Shown here piece by piece: positions 10,979-19,837 of a DNA stretch of 64,000 nt. Position 1 is the stretch's first letter. The number at the start of each line of letters is the position of its first letter. A model generated the notes under the pieces. It searched no databases and was not told the origin of the DNA. It saw nothing but the letters and a program-made list of their open reading frames with translations. The stretch comes from Segniliparus rugosus ATCC BAA-974. GTDB taxonomy: Bacteria > Actinomycetota > Actinomycetes > Mycobacteriales > Mycobacteriaceae. The stretch spans positions 1,088,185 through 1,152,184 of the forward strand of contig NZ_KI391954.1 in assembly GCF_000185725.2 (NCBI RefSeq). Direction: 5' to 3'. The position numbers and the translations under genes were made by a program.

Positions 10979-11298
10979 CACAGCCCAAGGATATGCGTCC
11001 GGACGTATTGCGCTCCGGAGGAGGGCCGGTTGGCGCTGGAATCAGCCGTATTTGCTGTGGCGGAAGGAAAGGCGAATGTCCACGCGGCCGCACGTCCGAC
11101 CAGGCGACTCGCTCGGCGGCGGACGGGCTGCCCGTCGTGCCGGGACACTGAGCGGTTGGGGCCAGATTGGGACCAATCACTTCATCTGGAAAAGGCGGAC
11201 ATCGCCAGATCCACCAGAGGCTTTGCGAAACCGGTTGGGGGACGCGTTAGGATACGAGAAGAGAAAATCGACCTCAAGATCACGAAAAACATGTCGTG
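10979..11298. other. junction region containing an integrase remnant
   Basis: No intact gene. Beginning at 11069 the sequence resembles the 3' end and downstream region of the integrase at 26459-27646, right up to the tRNA-derived repeat at 11299. From about 11223 to 11298 the similarity to 27714-27792 is close with scattered differences. Confidence 0.6.
11069..11151 (+). pseudogene. remnant of a tyrosine integrase C-terminus
   Basis: The frame at 11069 reads KANVHA, the same residues that surround the H-x-x-R histidine of the intact integrase (KANVHAV). A short way on, in another frame, it reads GRTSDQATRSAADGLPVVPGH and stops at 11149-11151, matching GHTSDQAARSAVDGLSAVLGI at the end of the intact protein. 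So about 110 nt between the two blocks are deleted and the frame is lost. The bases after the stop (GGTTGGGGCCAGATTGGGACCA) also match those after the intact integrase stop. This is a relict of a related element once integrated to the left of the first repeat copy. Confidence 0.75.
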
Positions 11299-11347
11299 AC
11301 CTGCGTCGGGCTGACAGGATTTGAACCTGCGACCCCTTGACCCCCAG
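11299..11347 (+). repeat. attachment-site copy 1 (3' part of tRNA-Pro)
   Basis: A 49-bp sequence identical to 19086-19134 and 27793-27841. In the intact tRNA-Pro it spans from the anticodon loop to just past the 3' end. Here the 5' half of the tRNA is missing, so it is a residual att site, the left boundary of the type I restriction element. Confidence 0.9.
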
Positions 11348-11676
11348 ATATCGATTTAGACATTTTGGCTGCTCAAAAGCTATTTTGTCCCGTGCGCCAC
11401 GTTCATGTGCGAGCGGATCGTTCAGGATCGTGCAGAGCGCGTGGTCCCCAACTGGTCCCCGGGATTTTATTTACTGGGGGGCACGGCCAGGGCTTGGGAG
11501 TTGATCTAACGTGCTTCCTGCGGTTTTGTGGCGATCGTTGGGAAAGGAAAACAGGTCCGCGTGACTGCGCCAGGCCCGAGTATCCTGCGGCTGCGCGGCG
11601 GAGTTGGCTCCCGCTGAGCTGTGCCCAGGGGAGCGGGGGATCGGCCCCACCAGGCGTTCTTGGGGCTGCGGACCTC
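11348..11676. other. left end of the type I restriction element, no gene
   Basis: About 330 bp between att copy 1 and hsdM. It holds the paired motif TGGTCCCCAACTGGTCCCC at 11442-11460, described separately, and should hold the hsdM promoter. The open frame runs in from 11365, but the conserved HsdM sequence begins only at 11677. Confidence 0.5.
11442..11460 (-). repeat. candidate integrase arm site, inverted copy
   Basis: TGGTCCCCAACTGGTCCCC is the reverse complement, with one mismatch in 19, of 27652-27670 just downstream of the integrase. Each is a tandem pair of GGGGACCA. A partial copy (AACTGGTCCCCAAA) sits at 19030-19043, left of att copy 2. Confidence 0.55.
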
Positions 11677-13176
11677 ATGTCCACCGCTATAAATGATGCG
11701 GCCTCGGCTACAGTTACCGCTGTGATTACCGGTGAGCTGAAGAGCAAGATCGACCGCATCTGGGACGCTTTCTGGTCTGGTGGTATCAGCAACCCCCTCG
11801 AAGTGATCGAGCAGCTCACCTACCTCCTGTTTATCCGCCGTCTCGACGACGTTCAAACGCTGGCCGAGAACAGAGCGCGCCACACCGGCGGCGCCATCGA
11901 GAACCCGGTGTTCTTGCCGGGCCAATCGCAGCTGCGATGGCGTGAGTTCAAGAATGCTGCACCCGTGGTGATGCACAAGATCGTCGCCGACGAGGTGTTT
12001 CCCTTCCTGCGTGCTTTGGGCGATGGCTCCACCTACAGCGAGCATATGAAGGACGCCCGCTTCACCATCCCGACACCGGCACTGCTGTCCAAGGTCGTCG
12101 ACATGCTCGATGACATCCCGATGACCGACCGTGACACCAACGGAGACCTGTACGAGTACCTGCTGTCCAAGATCGCCGCCGCCGGTGTCAACGGCCAGTT
12201 CCGCACGCCGCGCCACATCATCGACCTCATGGTCAAGATGACCGACCCGCAGCCCAAGGACGAGATCTGCGATCCGGCCTGCGGCACAGCGGGGTTCCTC
12301 GTCGCCGCGAGCGAGTACATCCGCGATACGCACGCTGACGCGTTGCTCGGAGAAGAACAACGCAAGCATTTCCACAGGTCGATGTTCCACGGCTATGACT
12401 TCGACTCCACGATGCTGCGCATCGGGTCGATGAACATGCTGCAGCATGGCATCGAGGCTCCCGACATCCGATACCGCGACTCGCTCTCTGAGGGCGCGAG
12501 CGAGGACGCGGAGAAGTACACGCTGATCCTCGCCAACCCGCCCTTCGCGGGATCGCTCGACTACGAGGCCACCAGCAAAGACCTCCAGCGGGTCGTGAAG
12601 ACGAAAAAGACAGAGCTGCTGTTCCTCGCGCTCTTCCTCAAACTGCTCAAGCCGGGTGGCCGGGCGGCGGTCATCGTGCCAGATGGGGTGCTGTTCGGAT
12701 CGTCCAAAGCGCACAAGGCATTGCGACAAACTCTGGTCGAGGAGCAAAAGCTTGAGGCGGTGGTGAAGCTTCCCAGCGGGGTGTTCCGGCCATACGCAGG
12801 TGTGTCCACAGCGATCCTGTTCTTCACCAAGACCGATTCCGCCGACACCGGCAACGTCTGGTTCTACGATGTTCGGGCAGATGGTTTCTCTCTCGACGAC
12901 AAGCGCAACCCGGTAGAATCAAACGACCTCCCAGACTTGCTCGCGCGCTGGAAGAACCTCGAGGGAGAGGAGGGGCGTTCCCGCACCGAGCAGTCGTTTT
13001 TCGTTCCTAAGGCCGATATCGTCGCGCAAAACTATGATCTGTCGATCAACAGATACAAGGAGGTCCAGCACGACGAGGTTGAACATCGCCCACCCCTAGA
13101 GATACTCGCAGACATTGAGGTGCTCGAAGACGAGATCGTCAAGGGGCTCGCTGAGTTGAAAGCGTTGCTGTCGTGA
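11677..13176 (+). CDS. hsdM: type I restriction-modification methyltransferase subunit HsdM
   Basis: A 499-residue N6-adenine methyltransferase subunit, the usual HsdM length. The N-terminal helical domain (IDRIWDAFWSGGISNPLEVIEQLTYLLFIRRLDD) is followed by QFRTPRHIIDLMV, SAM-binding motif I CDPACGTAGFLVAA (~205-218) and catalytic motif IV LANPPFAG (~286-293), then the motifs that follow in gamma-class enzymes (LFLKLLKPGGRAAVIVPDGVLF). With two HsdM per HsdS it modifies adenines on both strands of a bipartite site. The ATG at 11677 is selected from homology; the longer open frame from 11365 is low-complexity upstream sequence. hsdS begins inside the stop codon region (GTGA), so the genes form one operon. 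Confidence 0.96.
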   Translation: MSTAINDAASATVTAVITGELKSKIDRIWDAFWSGGISNPLEVIEQLTYLLFIRRLDDVQTLAENRARHTGGAIENPVFLPGQSQLRWREFKNAAPVVMHKIVADEVFPFLRALGDGSTYSEHMKDARFTIPTPALLSKVVDMLDDIPMTDRDTNGDLYEYLLSKIAAAGVNGQFRTPRHIIDLMVKMTDPQPKDEICDPACGTAGFLVAASEYIRDTHADALLGEEQRKHFHRSMFHGYDFDSTMLRIGSMNMLQHGIEAPDIRYRDSLSEGASEDAEKYTLILANPPFAGSLDYEATSKDLQRVVKTKKTELLFLALFLKLLKPGGRAAVIVPDGVLFGSSKAHKALRQTLVEEQKLEAVVKLPSGVFRPYAGVSTAILFFTKTDSADTGNVWFYDVRADGFSLDDKRNPVESNDLPDLLARWKNLEGEEGRSRTEQSFFVPKADIVAQNYDLSINRYKEVQHDEVEHRPPLEILADIEVLEDEIVKGLAELKALLS

Positions 13177-14318
13177 AGACTGTTGATCTAGGGTCAGTCG
13201 CGACTATCGATAGGCAAGGAGTCAACCCGGGTTCAGTTGTGCCCGAGACCCGTTATCTCGGCCTTGAACATATTGAGCAGGGTGGGCGGATCATCGGTTA
13301 TGAAACTGTAGGGGGCGCACAACTTGTGAGCACGAAGTTCCGGTTCTCGCCGGAGCATGTCCTCTTCGGCAAGCTGCGCCCTAACCTCGGAAAAATCAGC
13401 CGACCGGAATTCGAAGGCGTTTGTAGCACCGACATCATTCCGATCCGTCCGGGCAAGCACCTCGATCGCAACTATCTTGCACATTTCCTGCTGCAGCCGA
13501 GTATGATCGACTATGCAGCGTCGCGCACCTCAGGGGCGAACCTGCCTCGGCTCAGCCCGGACCTGCTTGCAAAGTTTCTGATTCCACTCCCATCTCTTTC
13601 TGAGCAGCGCCGCATCGCTGCGATCCTCGACCAGGCCGATGCCCTCCGCTCCAGGCGCCGCCAAGTTCTCAACCATCTCGCCACGCTGACTGGGTCCGTA
13701 TTCCACGACACGTTTGGTGGACATACTTACAAGACCCTCCGATTGGACGAGGTTGCGGCTGTCTCATCAGGAATCACAAAGGGTCGAAAAACGAATGAAT
13801 CAACAACGCCAACTCCTTATCTGGCGGTTTCAAATGTGCAGGCAGGTTGCATAAAGCTCGACCTTGTGAAAGAGATTCCAGCAACAAGTGCAGAGATCCA
13901 GCGTTACGCTCTGCAAGATGGTGACCTTGTTCTTACGGAGGGGGGAGACCCCGACAAACTGGGCCGAGGCACAGTGTGGCGCAGTCAATTGGCGCTCTGC
14001 TTGCACCAGAATCACGTATTCAAGGTTCGTCCGGACAAACATATAGTACTGCCTGACTATCTGTCGGAATGTCTCGCAAGCTCCGAGTCAAGAGCTTACT
14101 TTCTTAGGAGCGCGAAGCAGACAACTGGAATCGCTTCAATAAATATGACTCAGCTCCGGGCGGCTCCAGTCCCAATGCCTCCTATGCGTGACCAACTCAG
14201 GTTCTTGGAGCGTAAGATGTCTATTGCATCCAAACACGCGGCTCTGCAGCATATAATGGCTACTCATGACGAACTCTTCGCCTCCCTCCAATCGCGCGCT
14301 TTCCGAGGGGAGCTTTGA
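13173..14318 (+). CDS. hsdS: type I restriction specificity subunit HsdS
   Basis: A 381-residue specificity subunit. Two target-recognition domains (~1-130 and ~180-330) alternate with conserved helical regions: LSEQRRIAAILDQADALRSRRRQ (~138-160), and MRDQLRFLERKMSIASKHAALQ with LFASLQSRAF at the end, whose spacing sets the gap in the split DNA target. Typical TRD features are FGKLRPNLGKI, DIIPIRP, and LVLTEGG. It starts with GTG overlapping the hsdM stop by 4 bases. Its base composition is visibly less GC-rich than the neighbours, as is usual for hsdS genes that exchange recognition domains. The target sequence cannot be predicted. Confidence 0.93.
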   Translation: MKTVDLGSVATIDRQGVNPGSVVPETRYLGLEHIEQGGRIIGYETVGGAQLVSTKFRFSPEHVLFGKLRPNLGKISRPEFEGVCSTDIIPIRPGKHLDRNYLAHFLLQPSMIDYAASRTSGANLPRLSPDLLAKFLIPLPSLSEQRRIAAILDQADALRSRRRQVLNHLATLTGSVFHDTFGGHTYKTLRLDEVAAVSSGITKGRKTNESTTPTPYLAVSNVQAGCIKLDLVKEIPATSAEIQRYALQDGDLVLTEGGDPDKLGRGTVWRSQLALCLHQNHVFKVRPDKHIVLPDYLSECLASSESRAYFLRSAKQTTGIASINMTQLRAAPVPMPPMRDQLRFLERKMSIASKHAALQHIMATHDELFASLQSRAFRGEL

Positions 14319-14321
14319 CTG

Positions 14322-15398
14322 ATGACTGTTGAGATGAGGATGTGGCGGATTGACGGTGACCAACCGTGTCGCTTGACCACAACGGTACTTCCAAACGAAA
14401 GGGAACTGCACGAGTTCCTTGTTCGTGACCCTTCCTTGCTCGGTGAGCGTCTTCTTGTTATCGGCAGCGAGGTGCTGACCCCGTACGGTAAGAGGCTGGA
14501 TCTGCTGGCGATCGACGTTGAAGGCAATCTGCATCTATTGGAACTCAAGCGTGACAAGACTCCACGTGAGGTTGTCGCACAAGTGCTTGACTACGGTACA
14601 TGGGCATCAACGCTGTCGCGTGACGAGATTATCGATATTGCCGAGAAGCATCTGAGTCAGCCCTTTGAGGCAGCGTTTGAAGATGTCTTCGCGACTGCGC
14701 CGCCGGATGACCTCAACGGCGAACTGAGTCTCACAGTAGTGGCTTCCGAACTAGACAGCAGTTCAGAGCGGATTGTCACGTATCTTCGCAGTTTCGGCGT
14801 GCCGATCAACGCGGTGTTCTTCTCCTACCTTGAGGACGAAGGTCGTCGGTATCTCGCACGCTCGTGGTTCGCGGCATCCGAAGAGGAATCGACGACTGCC
14901 TCTGCTGGCAGCAAGAAGAGTAAACGCGCCACATGGAATGGGATCGACTGGTACGTCTCATTCGGTGCCAATCGGCCATGGGAGGACGCGCGAAAATTTG
15001 GATTTGTCTCTGCCGGTGGCGGAAAGTTCTATTCTCAAACTATGCGTTCCCTCCCGAAAGGTGCCCGGATTTGGGTGAACGTGCCGGACACCGGGTATGT
15101 CGGCGTGGGCAAAACATTGGGCTCGGCAGTGCGTTTCGAGGAAGCGGAATCCCATCATAATGGCGAATTGGTACCGCTCGCAGACCTAGTACTCTCAAAC
15201 GCCTACCGGCATGACGGTGACACTGACGATGATGCCGAGTGGGTTGTTCCGGTCGAGTGGTTCAGCACTCGCCCCGAGTCCGAGGCATATTGGGAGAAAG
15301 GCCTGTTCGCTAACCAGCACAGCGCTTGCAAACTCCGTCAGGAGTTCACACTGGAGCGCCTTGCCGACCACTTCGGGATCGATCGCGAGGGCGCATGA
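14322..15398 (+). CDS. NucS/DUF91-like PD-(D/E)XK nuclease within the hsd operon
   Basis: A 358-residue protein not part of a standard type I system. Residues ~20-150 match the nuclease domain of NucS/DUF91: LVRDPSLLGERLLVIGSEV, then LDLLAIDVEGNLHLLELKRDKT (metal-binding Asp and E-L-K), then VVAQVLDYGTWASTLS. In this class the Asp and E-x-K bind the metal that cleaves DNA. The C-terminal half (~200-340; WYVSFGANRPWEDARKFGFVSAGGG, RIWVNVPDTGYVGVG) resembles no domain I can name and may bind nucleic acid. It begins 3 nt after hsdS and overlaps hsdR by ATGA, so it is made with the restriction complex. It could be an extra nuclease, an anti-phage add-on or a repair factor. Confidence 0.85.
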   Translation: MTVEMRMWRIDGDQPCRLTTTVLPNERELHEFLVRDPSLLGERLLVIGSEVLTPYGKRLDLLAIDVEGNLHLLELKRDKTPREVVAQVLDYGTWASTLSRDEIIDIAEKHLSQPFEAAFEDVFATAPPDDLNGELSLTVVASELDSSSERIVTYLRSFGVPINAVFFSYLEDEGRRYLARSWFAASEEESTTASAGSKKSKRATWNGIDWYVSFGANRPWEDARKFGFVSAGGGKFYSQTMRSLPKGARIWVNVPDTGYVGVGKTLGSAVRFEEAESHHNGELVPLADLVLSNAYRHDGDTDDDAEWVVPVEWFSTRPESEAYWEKGLFANQHSACKLRQEFTLERLADHFGIDREGA

Positions 15399-18300
15399 GC
15401 AATTTCACCTTCGTCCGCCAGGCGCTTCCACCGATTCACGAAGACTGTGCTCGCGCGGAGTCATATCTGCACTCTGACCCTCGGTCGGCATGCTTCTACG
15501 CCCGGCGCGTGGTCGAAGAGGTCGTCGGCTACCTCTACAACGTGTTGTCGTTGCAGGCGCCGTATAGCAACAAACTCGCCGCGAAAATTGGCGACACCGC
15601 CTTTAAAGCGAAGGTGCCGCAGACCATCACGCAGAAGATGACCGTGATTCGGCATATCGGCAACGCCGCCGTGCACGAGAACCGGAAAGTCCGCCCCGAT
15701 ATCTCGTTGCAGGTGCTGCGGGAGTTGTTCCACATTGTCGTCTGGACCGCATACCATCATTCGCCTCTGCCTGGCGTTGTCCCGTTGCAGGCGCAATTCG
15801 ACCCTAAGCTGGCGGCGCGGGCTGCGCCGCTGACGCGTGAGGAAGTGGCGCGGCTCGCGGAAAAGTTCAAAGCTCAGGACGAGGCGCATGTCAAAGCGCT
15901 GGCCGAGAAAGACGAACGCCTCGCGGCGCATAAGGCGGAGATCGCGGAGCTGAAGGCGCAAATCGCGGCCGCGCAGGCCGCAGCCAAGCCGGACGACCGC
16001 GATTACAACGAATCCGACGCGCGCGACCTGTTCATCGACGTGCTCCTCGGCGAAGCCGGATGGCCGTTGGACCAAGCACGCGACCGGGAGTTCGAAGTCA
16101 GCGGTATGCCGAACATCGGCGGCAAGGGCTTCGTCGACTATGTTCTCTGGGGGGCCGATGGCCTGCCGCTGGCAGTGGTGGAGGCCAAGCGCACGTCCAG
16201 ATCGCCAGAAATCGGGCAGCAGCAGGCCAAGCTTTATGCGGATTGCCTTGAGGCGCAGTTCGGCCGCAGGCCGGTGATCTTCTACACCAACGGTTATGAG
16301 CATCGTATCTGGGACGACGCAGGTGGCTACCCGCCTCGCGAAGTGCAGGGGTTCTACACCCGGGACGAGCTGGAGCTGCTCATCCAGCGCCGACGGACCA
16401 AGCTCCCTCTCGCGACCTCGCCGGTGAACACCGCCATCGCCGGACGGACGTACCAAATCCGGGCGGTCAAGGCGGTCTGCGGGGCGTTCGACCACAAGCA
16501 GCGCGAGGCTCTGTTAGTGATGGCGACGGGAGCGGGCAAGACCCGCACCGTCATCGCGTTGGTCGACCTGCTGCAGAAAGCCAATTGGGTCAAGCGGGTG
16601 CTGTTCCTGGCCGACCGAACCGCTCTGGTAAACCAGGCCGCTAACGCCTTCAAGGCGCATCTGCCGGGTTCCACGACAGTGAACCTTGTGACTGAGAAAG
16701 CCACGGAGAAAGCCACCGAGGGCAGGGTGTTTGTCTCGACGTACCCGACGATGATGAACCTCATCGACGAGACGGAGGCCGGGCTGCGCCGCTTCGGGCC
16801 AGGCTATTTCGATCTCGTCGTGATCGACGAGGCGCATCGGTCGGTATACGCGAAGTACGGCGCGATTTTCGACTACTTCGACTCCTTGCTCGTCGGCCTC
16901 ACCGCGACTCCGAAAGACGAGGTCGATCACAACACCTATCGGCTCTTCCACCTCGAGGACGGCGTTCCCACCGACGCTTACAGCCTCGACGAGGCCGTCC
17001 ACGATGGGTGGCTTGTGCCGCCGAAAGGCGTCAGCGTGGGCACGAAGTTCCTGCGCTCGGGCATCAAATACGACGAGCTCACAGAAGAAGAGAAGGCCCA
17101 GTGGGACGCGCTCGACTGGGGCGAGGACGGGCCGCCCGACGAGGTCGGGGCTGAGGATCTCAACAGGTTCCTCTTCAACGAGGACACCGTCGACAAGGTC
17201 CTAGAGACGCTCATGACAAAGGGGTACAGGGTCGCGGGCGGCGACCGGCTCGGGAAGACGATCATCTTCGCCAAGAACCAGATGCACGCGGAGTTCATCG
17301 AAAAGCGCTTCAACCTCGCCTACCCGGAGCATGGCGGGCATTTCGCCCGGGTGATCACCCACGCCGCGCCATACTCGCAGTCGCTGATCGACGATTTCTC
17401 GATCAAGGACAAGGCTCCCCACATCGCGGTCAGCGTCGATATGCTCGACACCGGCATCGACGTGCCGGAGGTCGTCAACCTTGTGTTCTTTAAGCAGGTG
17501 CGATCGAAATCCAAATTCTGGCAAATGATCGGGCGCGGCACGAGGCTGTGCCCCGACCTGTTCGGCCCAGGGCGGAAGAAGGAGGATTTCTTCGTCTTCG
17601 ACTTCTGCGGCAATCTAGAATACTTCAGCCAGGATCTGCCGGGCTCGGAAGGGCAGATCCAGAAGTCGCTGTCCCAGCGGCTGTTCGAGACCCGGTTGGG
17701 CTTGGTGGCGGCTCTCGGTGAGGACGAGCCCGACCTTCGCAGATCGACGGCGACCACGCTCTACGAGATCGTGGCCGGGATGAACCTGGACAACTTCGTC
17801 GTTCGGAAGCACCGCAGGGCAGTCGAGAGATTCACCCTGCCCGAAGCCTGGAAGGAGCTCACACCGGAGAGCGCCGAGACAGCCCTGACGTTGGCCGGGC
17901 TGCCGTCGTCGGTTCGCGATGACGACGAGGATGCCAAACGATTCGACCTGGTCGTGTTGCGATGCCAGTTAGCCCTGCTCAACGGCGACACTATCCTCGC
18001 AGAACAGCTCCGGGAAACCATCCAGAACGTCGCCTCCGCGCTGCTCGGGAAGACGGCAATCCTCGCAGTCGCCGAGCAAGCCGTCCTCTTGGAGTCGGTT
18101 GCTGGCGACGAGTGGTGGATTGACATCACTCTTTCGATGCTTGAATTAGTGCGGCTGCGCTTGCGCGGACTTGTGCGCTTCATCGGAAAGACGTCGCGCA
18201 ATCCCGTCTACACAGATTTCGCGGACACCCTCGGCGAAAGCGTTGAAGTGCTCTTGCCTGGCATTACCCCCAGCACCAACTTCGAGCGGTTTCGCGCCAA

Positions 18301-18757
18301 AGCCGAGGCGTATCTCAAGGACCACCTCGACAACCTCGCACTGCAACGTCTTCGCCGCAACAGGCAGCTCACCCCGGAGGATATCAACGAGCTAGAGCAC
18401 ATGCTGATCGCCTCCGGGGGCCAACACGTGGACATCGTCTGGGTGGGGGAGCAAAATGGCGGCCTAGGCCTGTTCGTTCGTAACTTGGTCGGCCTCGACC
18501 GCTCTGCGGCGATCGAGGCATTCGAGCATTACCTCAACGACACCAGGTTTTCCGTCGAGCAGGTGCGCTTCGCGAGCCATATCGTCGACGAGCTCACCAA
18601 GAACGGCATCATGGAGCCGAGCCGACTCTTCGAGTGGCCGTACACAGAGTATGCGCCGACTGGCCCCGATCATCTTTTCCCCGATGAGGATGTCGAGGCC
18701 ATCATCGAGATTCTGCGCCATATCAAAGAGACGGCCCTCCCCAACGAGGTTGCGTAA
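15395..18757 (+). CDS. hsdR: type I restriction subunit HsdR with N-terminal DUF4145-like domain
   Basis: A 1120-residue motor and nuclease subunit. Residues ~1-140 are a DUF4145-like helical module (YARRVVEEVVGYLYNVL, IGNAAVHENRKV) common in HsdR proteins. A charged coiled coil follows (LAEKFKAQDEAHVKALAEKDERLAAHKAEIAELKAQ). The nuclease domain has FVDYVLWGADGLPLAVVEAKRT (Asp, then E-x-K) at ~245-265. The SF2 helicase has Walker A MATGAGKTRT (~375), DEAH in VVIDEAHRS, LTATPKD, and motif VI QMIGRGTRLC. The complex translocates DNA with ATP and cuts away from unmodified sites. ATG at 15395 overlaps the nuclease stop (ATGA); homology begins here rather than at the longer frame start 15326. It is the last gene of the operon. 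Confidence 0.96.
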   Translation: MSNFTFVRQALPPIHEDCARAESYLHSDPRSACFYARRVVEEVVGYLYNVLSLQAPYSNKLAAKIGDTAFKAKVPQTITQKMTVIRHIGNAAVHENRKVRPDISLQVLRELFHIVVWTAYHHSPLPGVVPLQAQFDPKLAARAAPLTREEVARLAEKFKAQDEAHVKALAEKDERLAAHKAEIAELKAQIAAAQAAAKPDDRDYNESDARDLFIDVLLGEAGWPLDQARDREFEVSGMPNIGGKGFVDYVLWGADGLPLAVVEAKRTSRSPEIGQQQAKLYADCLEAQFGRRPVIFYTNGYEHRIWDDAGGYPPREVQGFYTRDELELLIQRRRTKLPLATSPVNTAIAGRTYQIRAVKAVCGAFDHKQREALLVMATGAGKTRTVIALVDLLQKANWVKRVLFLADRTALVNQAANAFKAHLPGSTTVNLVTEKATEKATEGRVFVSTYPTMMNLIDETEAGLRRFGPGYFDLVVIDEAHRSVYAKYGAIFDYFDSLLVGLTATPKDEVDHNTYRLFHLEDGVPTDAYSLDEAVHDGWLVPPKGVSVGTKFLRSGIKYDELTEEEKAQWDALDWGEDGPPDEVGAEDLNRFLFNEDTVDKVLETLMTKGYRVAGGDRLGKTIIFAKNQMHAEFIEKRFNLAYPEHGGHFARVITHAAPYSQSLIDDFSIKDKAPHIAVSVDMLDTGIDVPEVVNLVFFKQVRSKSKFWQMIGRGTRLCPDLFGPGRKKEDFFVFDFCGNLEYFSQDLPGSEGQIQKSLSQRLFETRLGLVAALGEDEPDLRRSTATTLYEIVAGMNLDNFVVRKHRRAVERFTLPEAWKELTPESAETALTLAGLPSSVRDDDEDAKRFDLVVLRCQLALLNGDTILAEQLRETIQNVASALLGKTAILAVAEQAVLLESVAGDEWWIDITLSMLELVRLRLRGLVRFIGKTSRNPVYTDFADTLGESVEVLLPGITPSTNFERFRAKAEAYLKDHLDNLALQRLRRNRQLTPEDINELEHMLIASGGQHVDIVWVGEQNGGLGLFVRNLVGLDRSAAIEAFEHYLNDTRFSVEQVRFASHIVDELTKNGIMEPSRLFEWPYTEYAPTGPDHLFPDEDVEAIIEILRHIKETALPNEVA

Positions 18758-19085
18758 TACAGGTCCATTGCGTGGCACCTCGCCAACGCCATCTTCGAGG
18801 AGATTGAAGCCTTCTGCAAACCTAGTCAGACGACACATCAGTCCGTGAGATTCTCTCTTCGCGGAGCACCGGGCGCTGCTCGTTGTCGCAACGAGTGTGG
18901 CATGACCACAACACAAGCTTGCCCGGGAGTCGTGGATGGCTCAGTAGCCGTCTTGGTTTTTCCTGCCCGCTCTGGTCTGTGTTTAGCTTCGTGGCTCGTC
19001 TAGCACACAGTTGCGCCGGTCAGTGGGCTAACTGGTCCCCAAACGCTCCATAAACATCGGCATGGCAGAAGGGAAAACCCTCTCC

Positions 19086-19134
19086 ACCTGCGTCGGGCTG
19101 ACAGGATTTGAACCTGCGACCCCTTGACCCCCAG
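19086..19134 (+). repeat. attachment-site copy 2 (3' part of tRNA-Pro)
   Basis: Second of three identical 49-bp copies. It separates the type I restriction element (left, 7787 bp from copy 1) from the satellite-like element (right, 8707 bp to copy 3). The match to copy 3 extends 3 further bases (TCA). Confidence 0.9.
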
Positions 19135-19239
19135 TCATAACAAGCACATGCGCCGATGTTCGCCAGTGGCCGGGATCGCGAGATGAGAGCCTATTTCCGG
19201 CCATTGGCGAACAGGGGTGAAAATCAGCGAAAATAGGCC

Positions 19240-19263
19240 GGTTGGGGTATAGGTAGGGGTATG
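19240..19263 (+). repeat. candidate integrase arm site, left end of satellite-like element
   Basis: A tandem motif (GGTTGGGGTAT then GGTAGGGGTAT) matching 27727-27750 at 20 of 24 positions and in the same orientation. The pair sits 106 bp right of att copy 2 and 43 bp left of att copy 3, as expected of P and P' arms bound by one integrase. Confidence 0.6.
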
Positions 19264-19333
19264 CAAATCCATCGTAAGCCCAGCTCTACGGCCATAATTT
19301 CAGCGCTGGTCGCAAGACTCGGCGCGCGGGGTG

Positions 19334-19837
19334 TCAGTATGCTTCCCCGGTGGATGCGTCTAGCTGGTCTTGCGGATTGTCGGGGCCGAGCAGATCGCCG
19401 TAGCGCTCACGAGCGCGTTGGCCGAAGCCGAACGGGTGCTTACGGCGCTCGGCTTCTTCTGTGTCCACCACTTGCACTCTGAGCTTCAGCATGTCTTGTG
19501 GGTCGATGCCGAACCGGGCGAGGGCGATGCGTAGGGCGCTTTGCGTCTTCACGGGGTCGCCTTGCCCGGTCATGAGCATGTGGTCTAAGACCATCGCGCG
19601 GGCCAGGGACAGCCATTGAGCTTCGAGCAGGCCCCGTGTCACTGGGAAGGTGGCTAACGATTCCCAGAATCGCAGTGTGCCGGGATGCCAAGGGGCTTGG
19701 TCATTCGGGCACACTTCGCCCATCACGTTTTCTAAGCGCGGCTGCGCGACAGGATGGGCCACCACCGTGCGGAATGGCACCGGATCTTTGTTCCGGCGCG
19801 CTCGAAGTTCGGGTGGTTTGATCGGACTACCGGCCAT
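19334..19837 (-). CDS. phage terminase small-subunit-like protein
   Basis: A 167-residue protein resembling actinophage terminase small subunits. A basic proline-rich start (IKPPELRARRNKDPVP) precedes WHPGTLRFWESLATFPVTRGLLEAQWLSLARAM, the W-H-P...W-W/F-E-S pattern with helices that in these proteins begins the DNA-binding and oligomerising region, then LRIALARFGIDPQDMLKLRVQVVDTEE. A terminase small subunit recognises the packaging site of the phage genome. ATG at 19837 has AAGGA 8 nt upstream; a TTG twelve codons earlier is less likely. No large terminase, portal or capsid gene is present in the element. This is what a satellite does when it redirects a helper phage's packaging. Homology is by pattern only, so moderate confidence. 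Confidence 0.65.
   Translation of the reverse strand: MAGSPIKPPELRARRNKDPVPFRTVVAHPVAQPRLENVMGEVCPNDQAPWHPGTLRFWESLATFPVTRGLLEAQWLSLARAMVLDHMLMTGQGDPVKTQSALRIALARFGIDPQDMLKLRVQVVDTEEAERRKHPFGFGQRARERYGDLLGPDNPQDQLDASTGEAY

Larger units (their letters stand above)
18758..19333. other. junction between the two integrated elements
   Basis: No gene. It holds att copy 2 (19086-19134), a partial GGTCCCC arm motif at 19030-19043 to its left, and to its right an inverted repeat: TGTTCGCCAGTGGCCGG near 19157 faces CCGGCCATTGGCGAACA near 19197. The GGTTGGGGTAT arm pair at 19240-19263 follows. Confidence 0.6.

Noticed and set aside
11299-11347. tRNA-like sequences at 11299 and 19086 as tRNA genes
   Set aside because: Only the 3' part of tRNA-Pro is present; no 5' half or acceptor pairing, so they are att sites.
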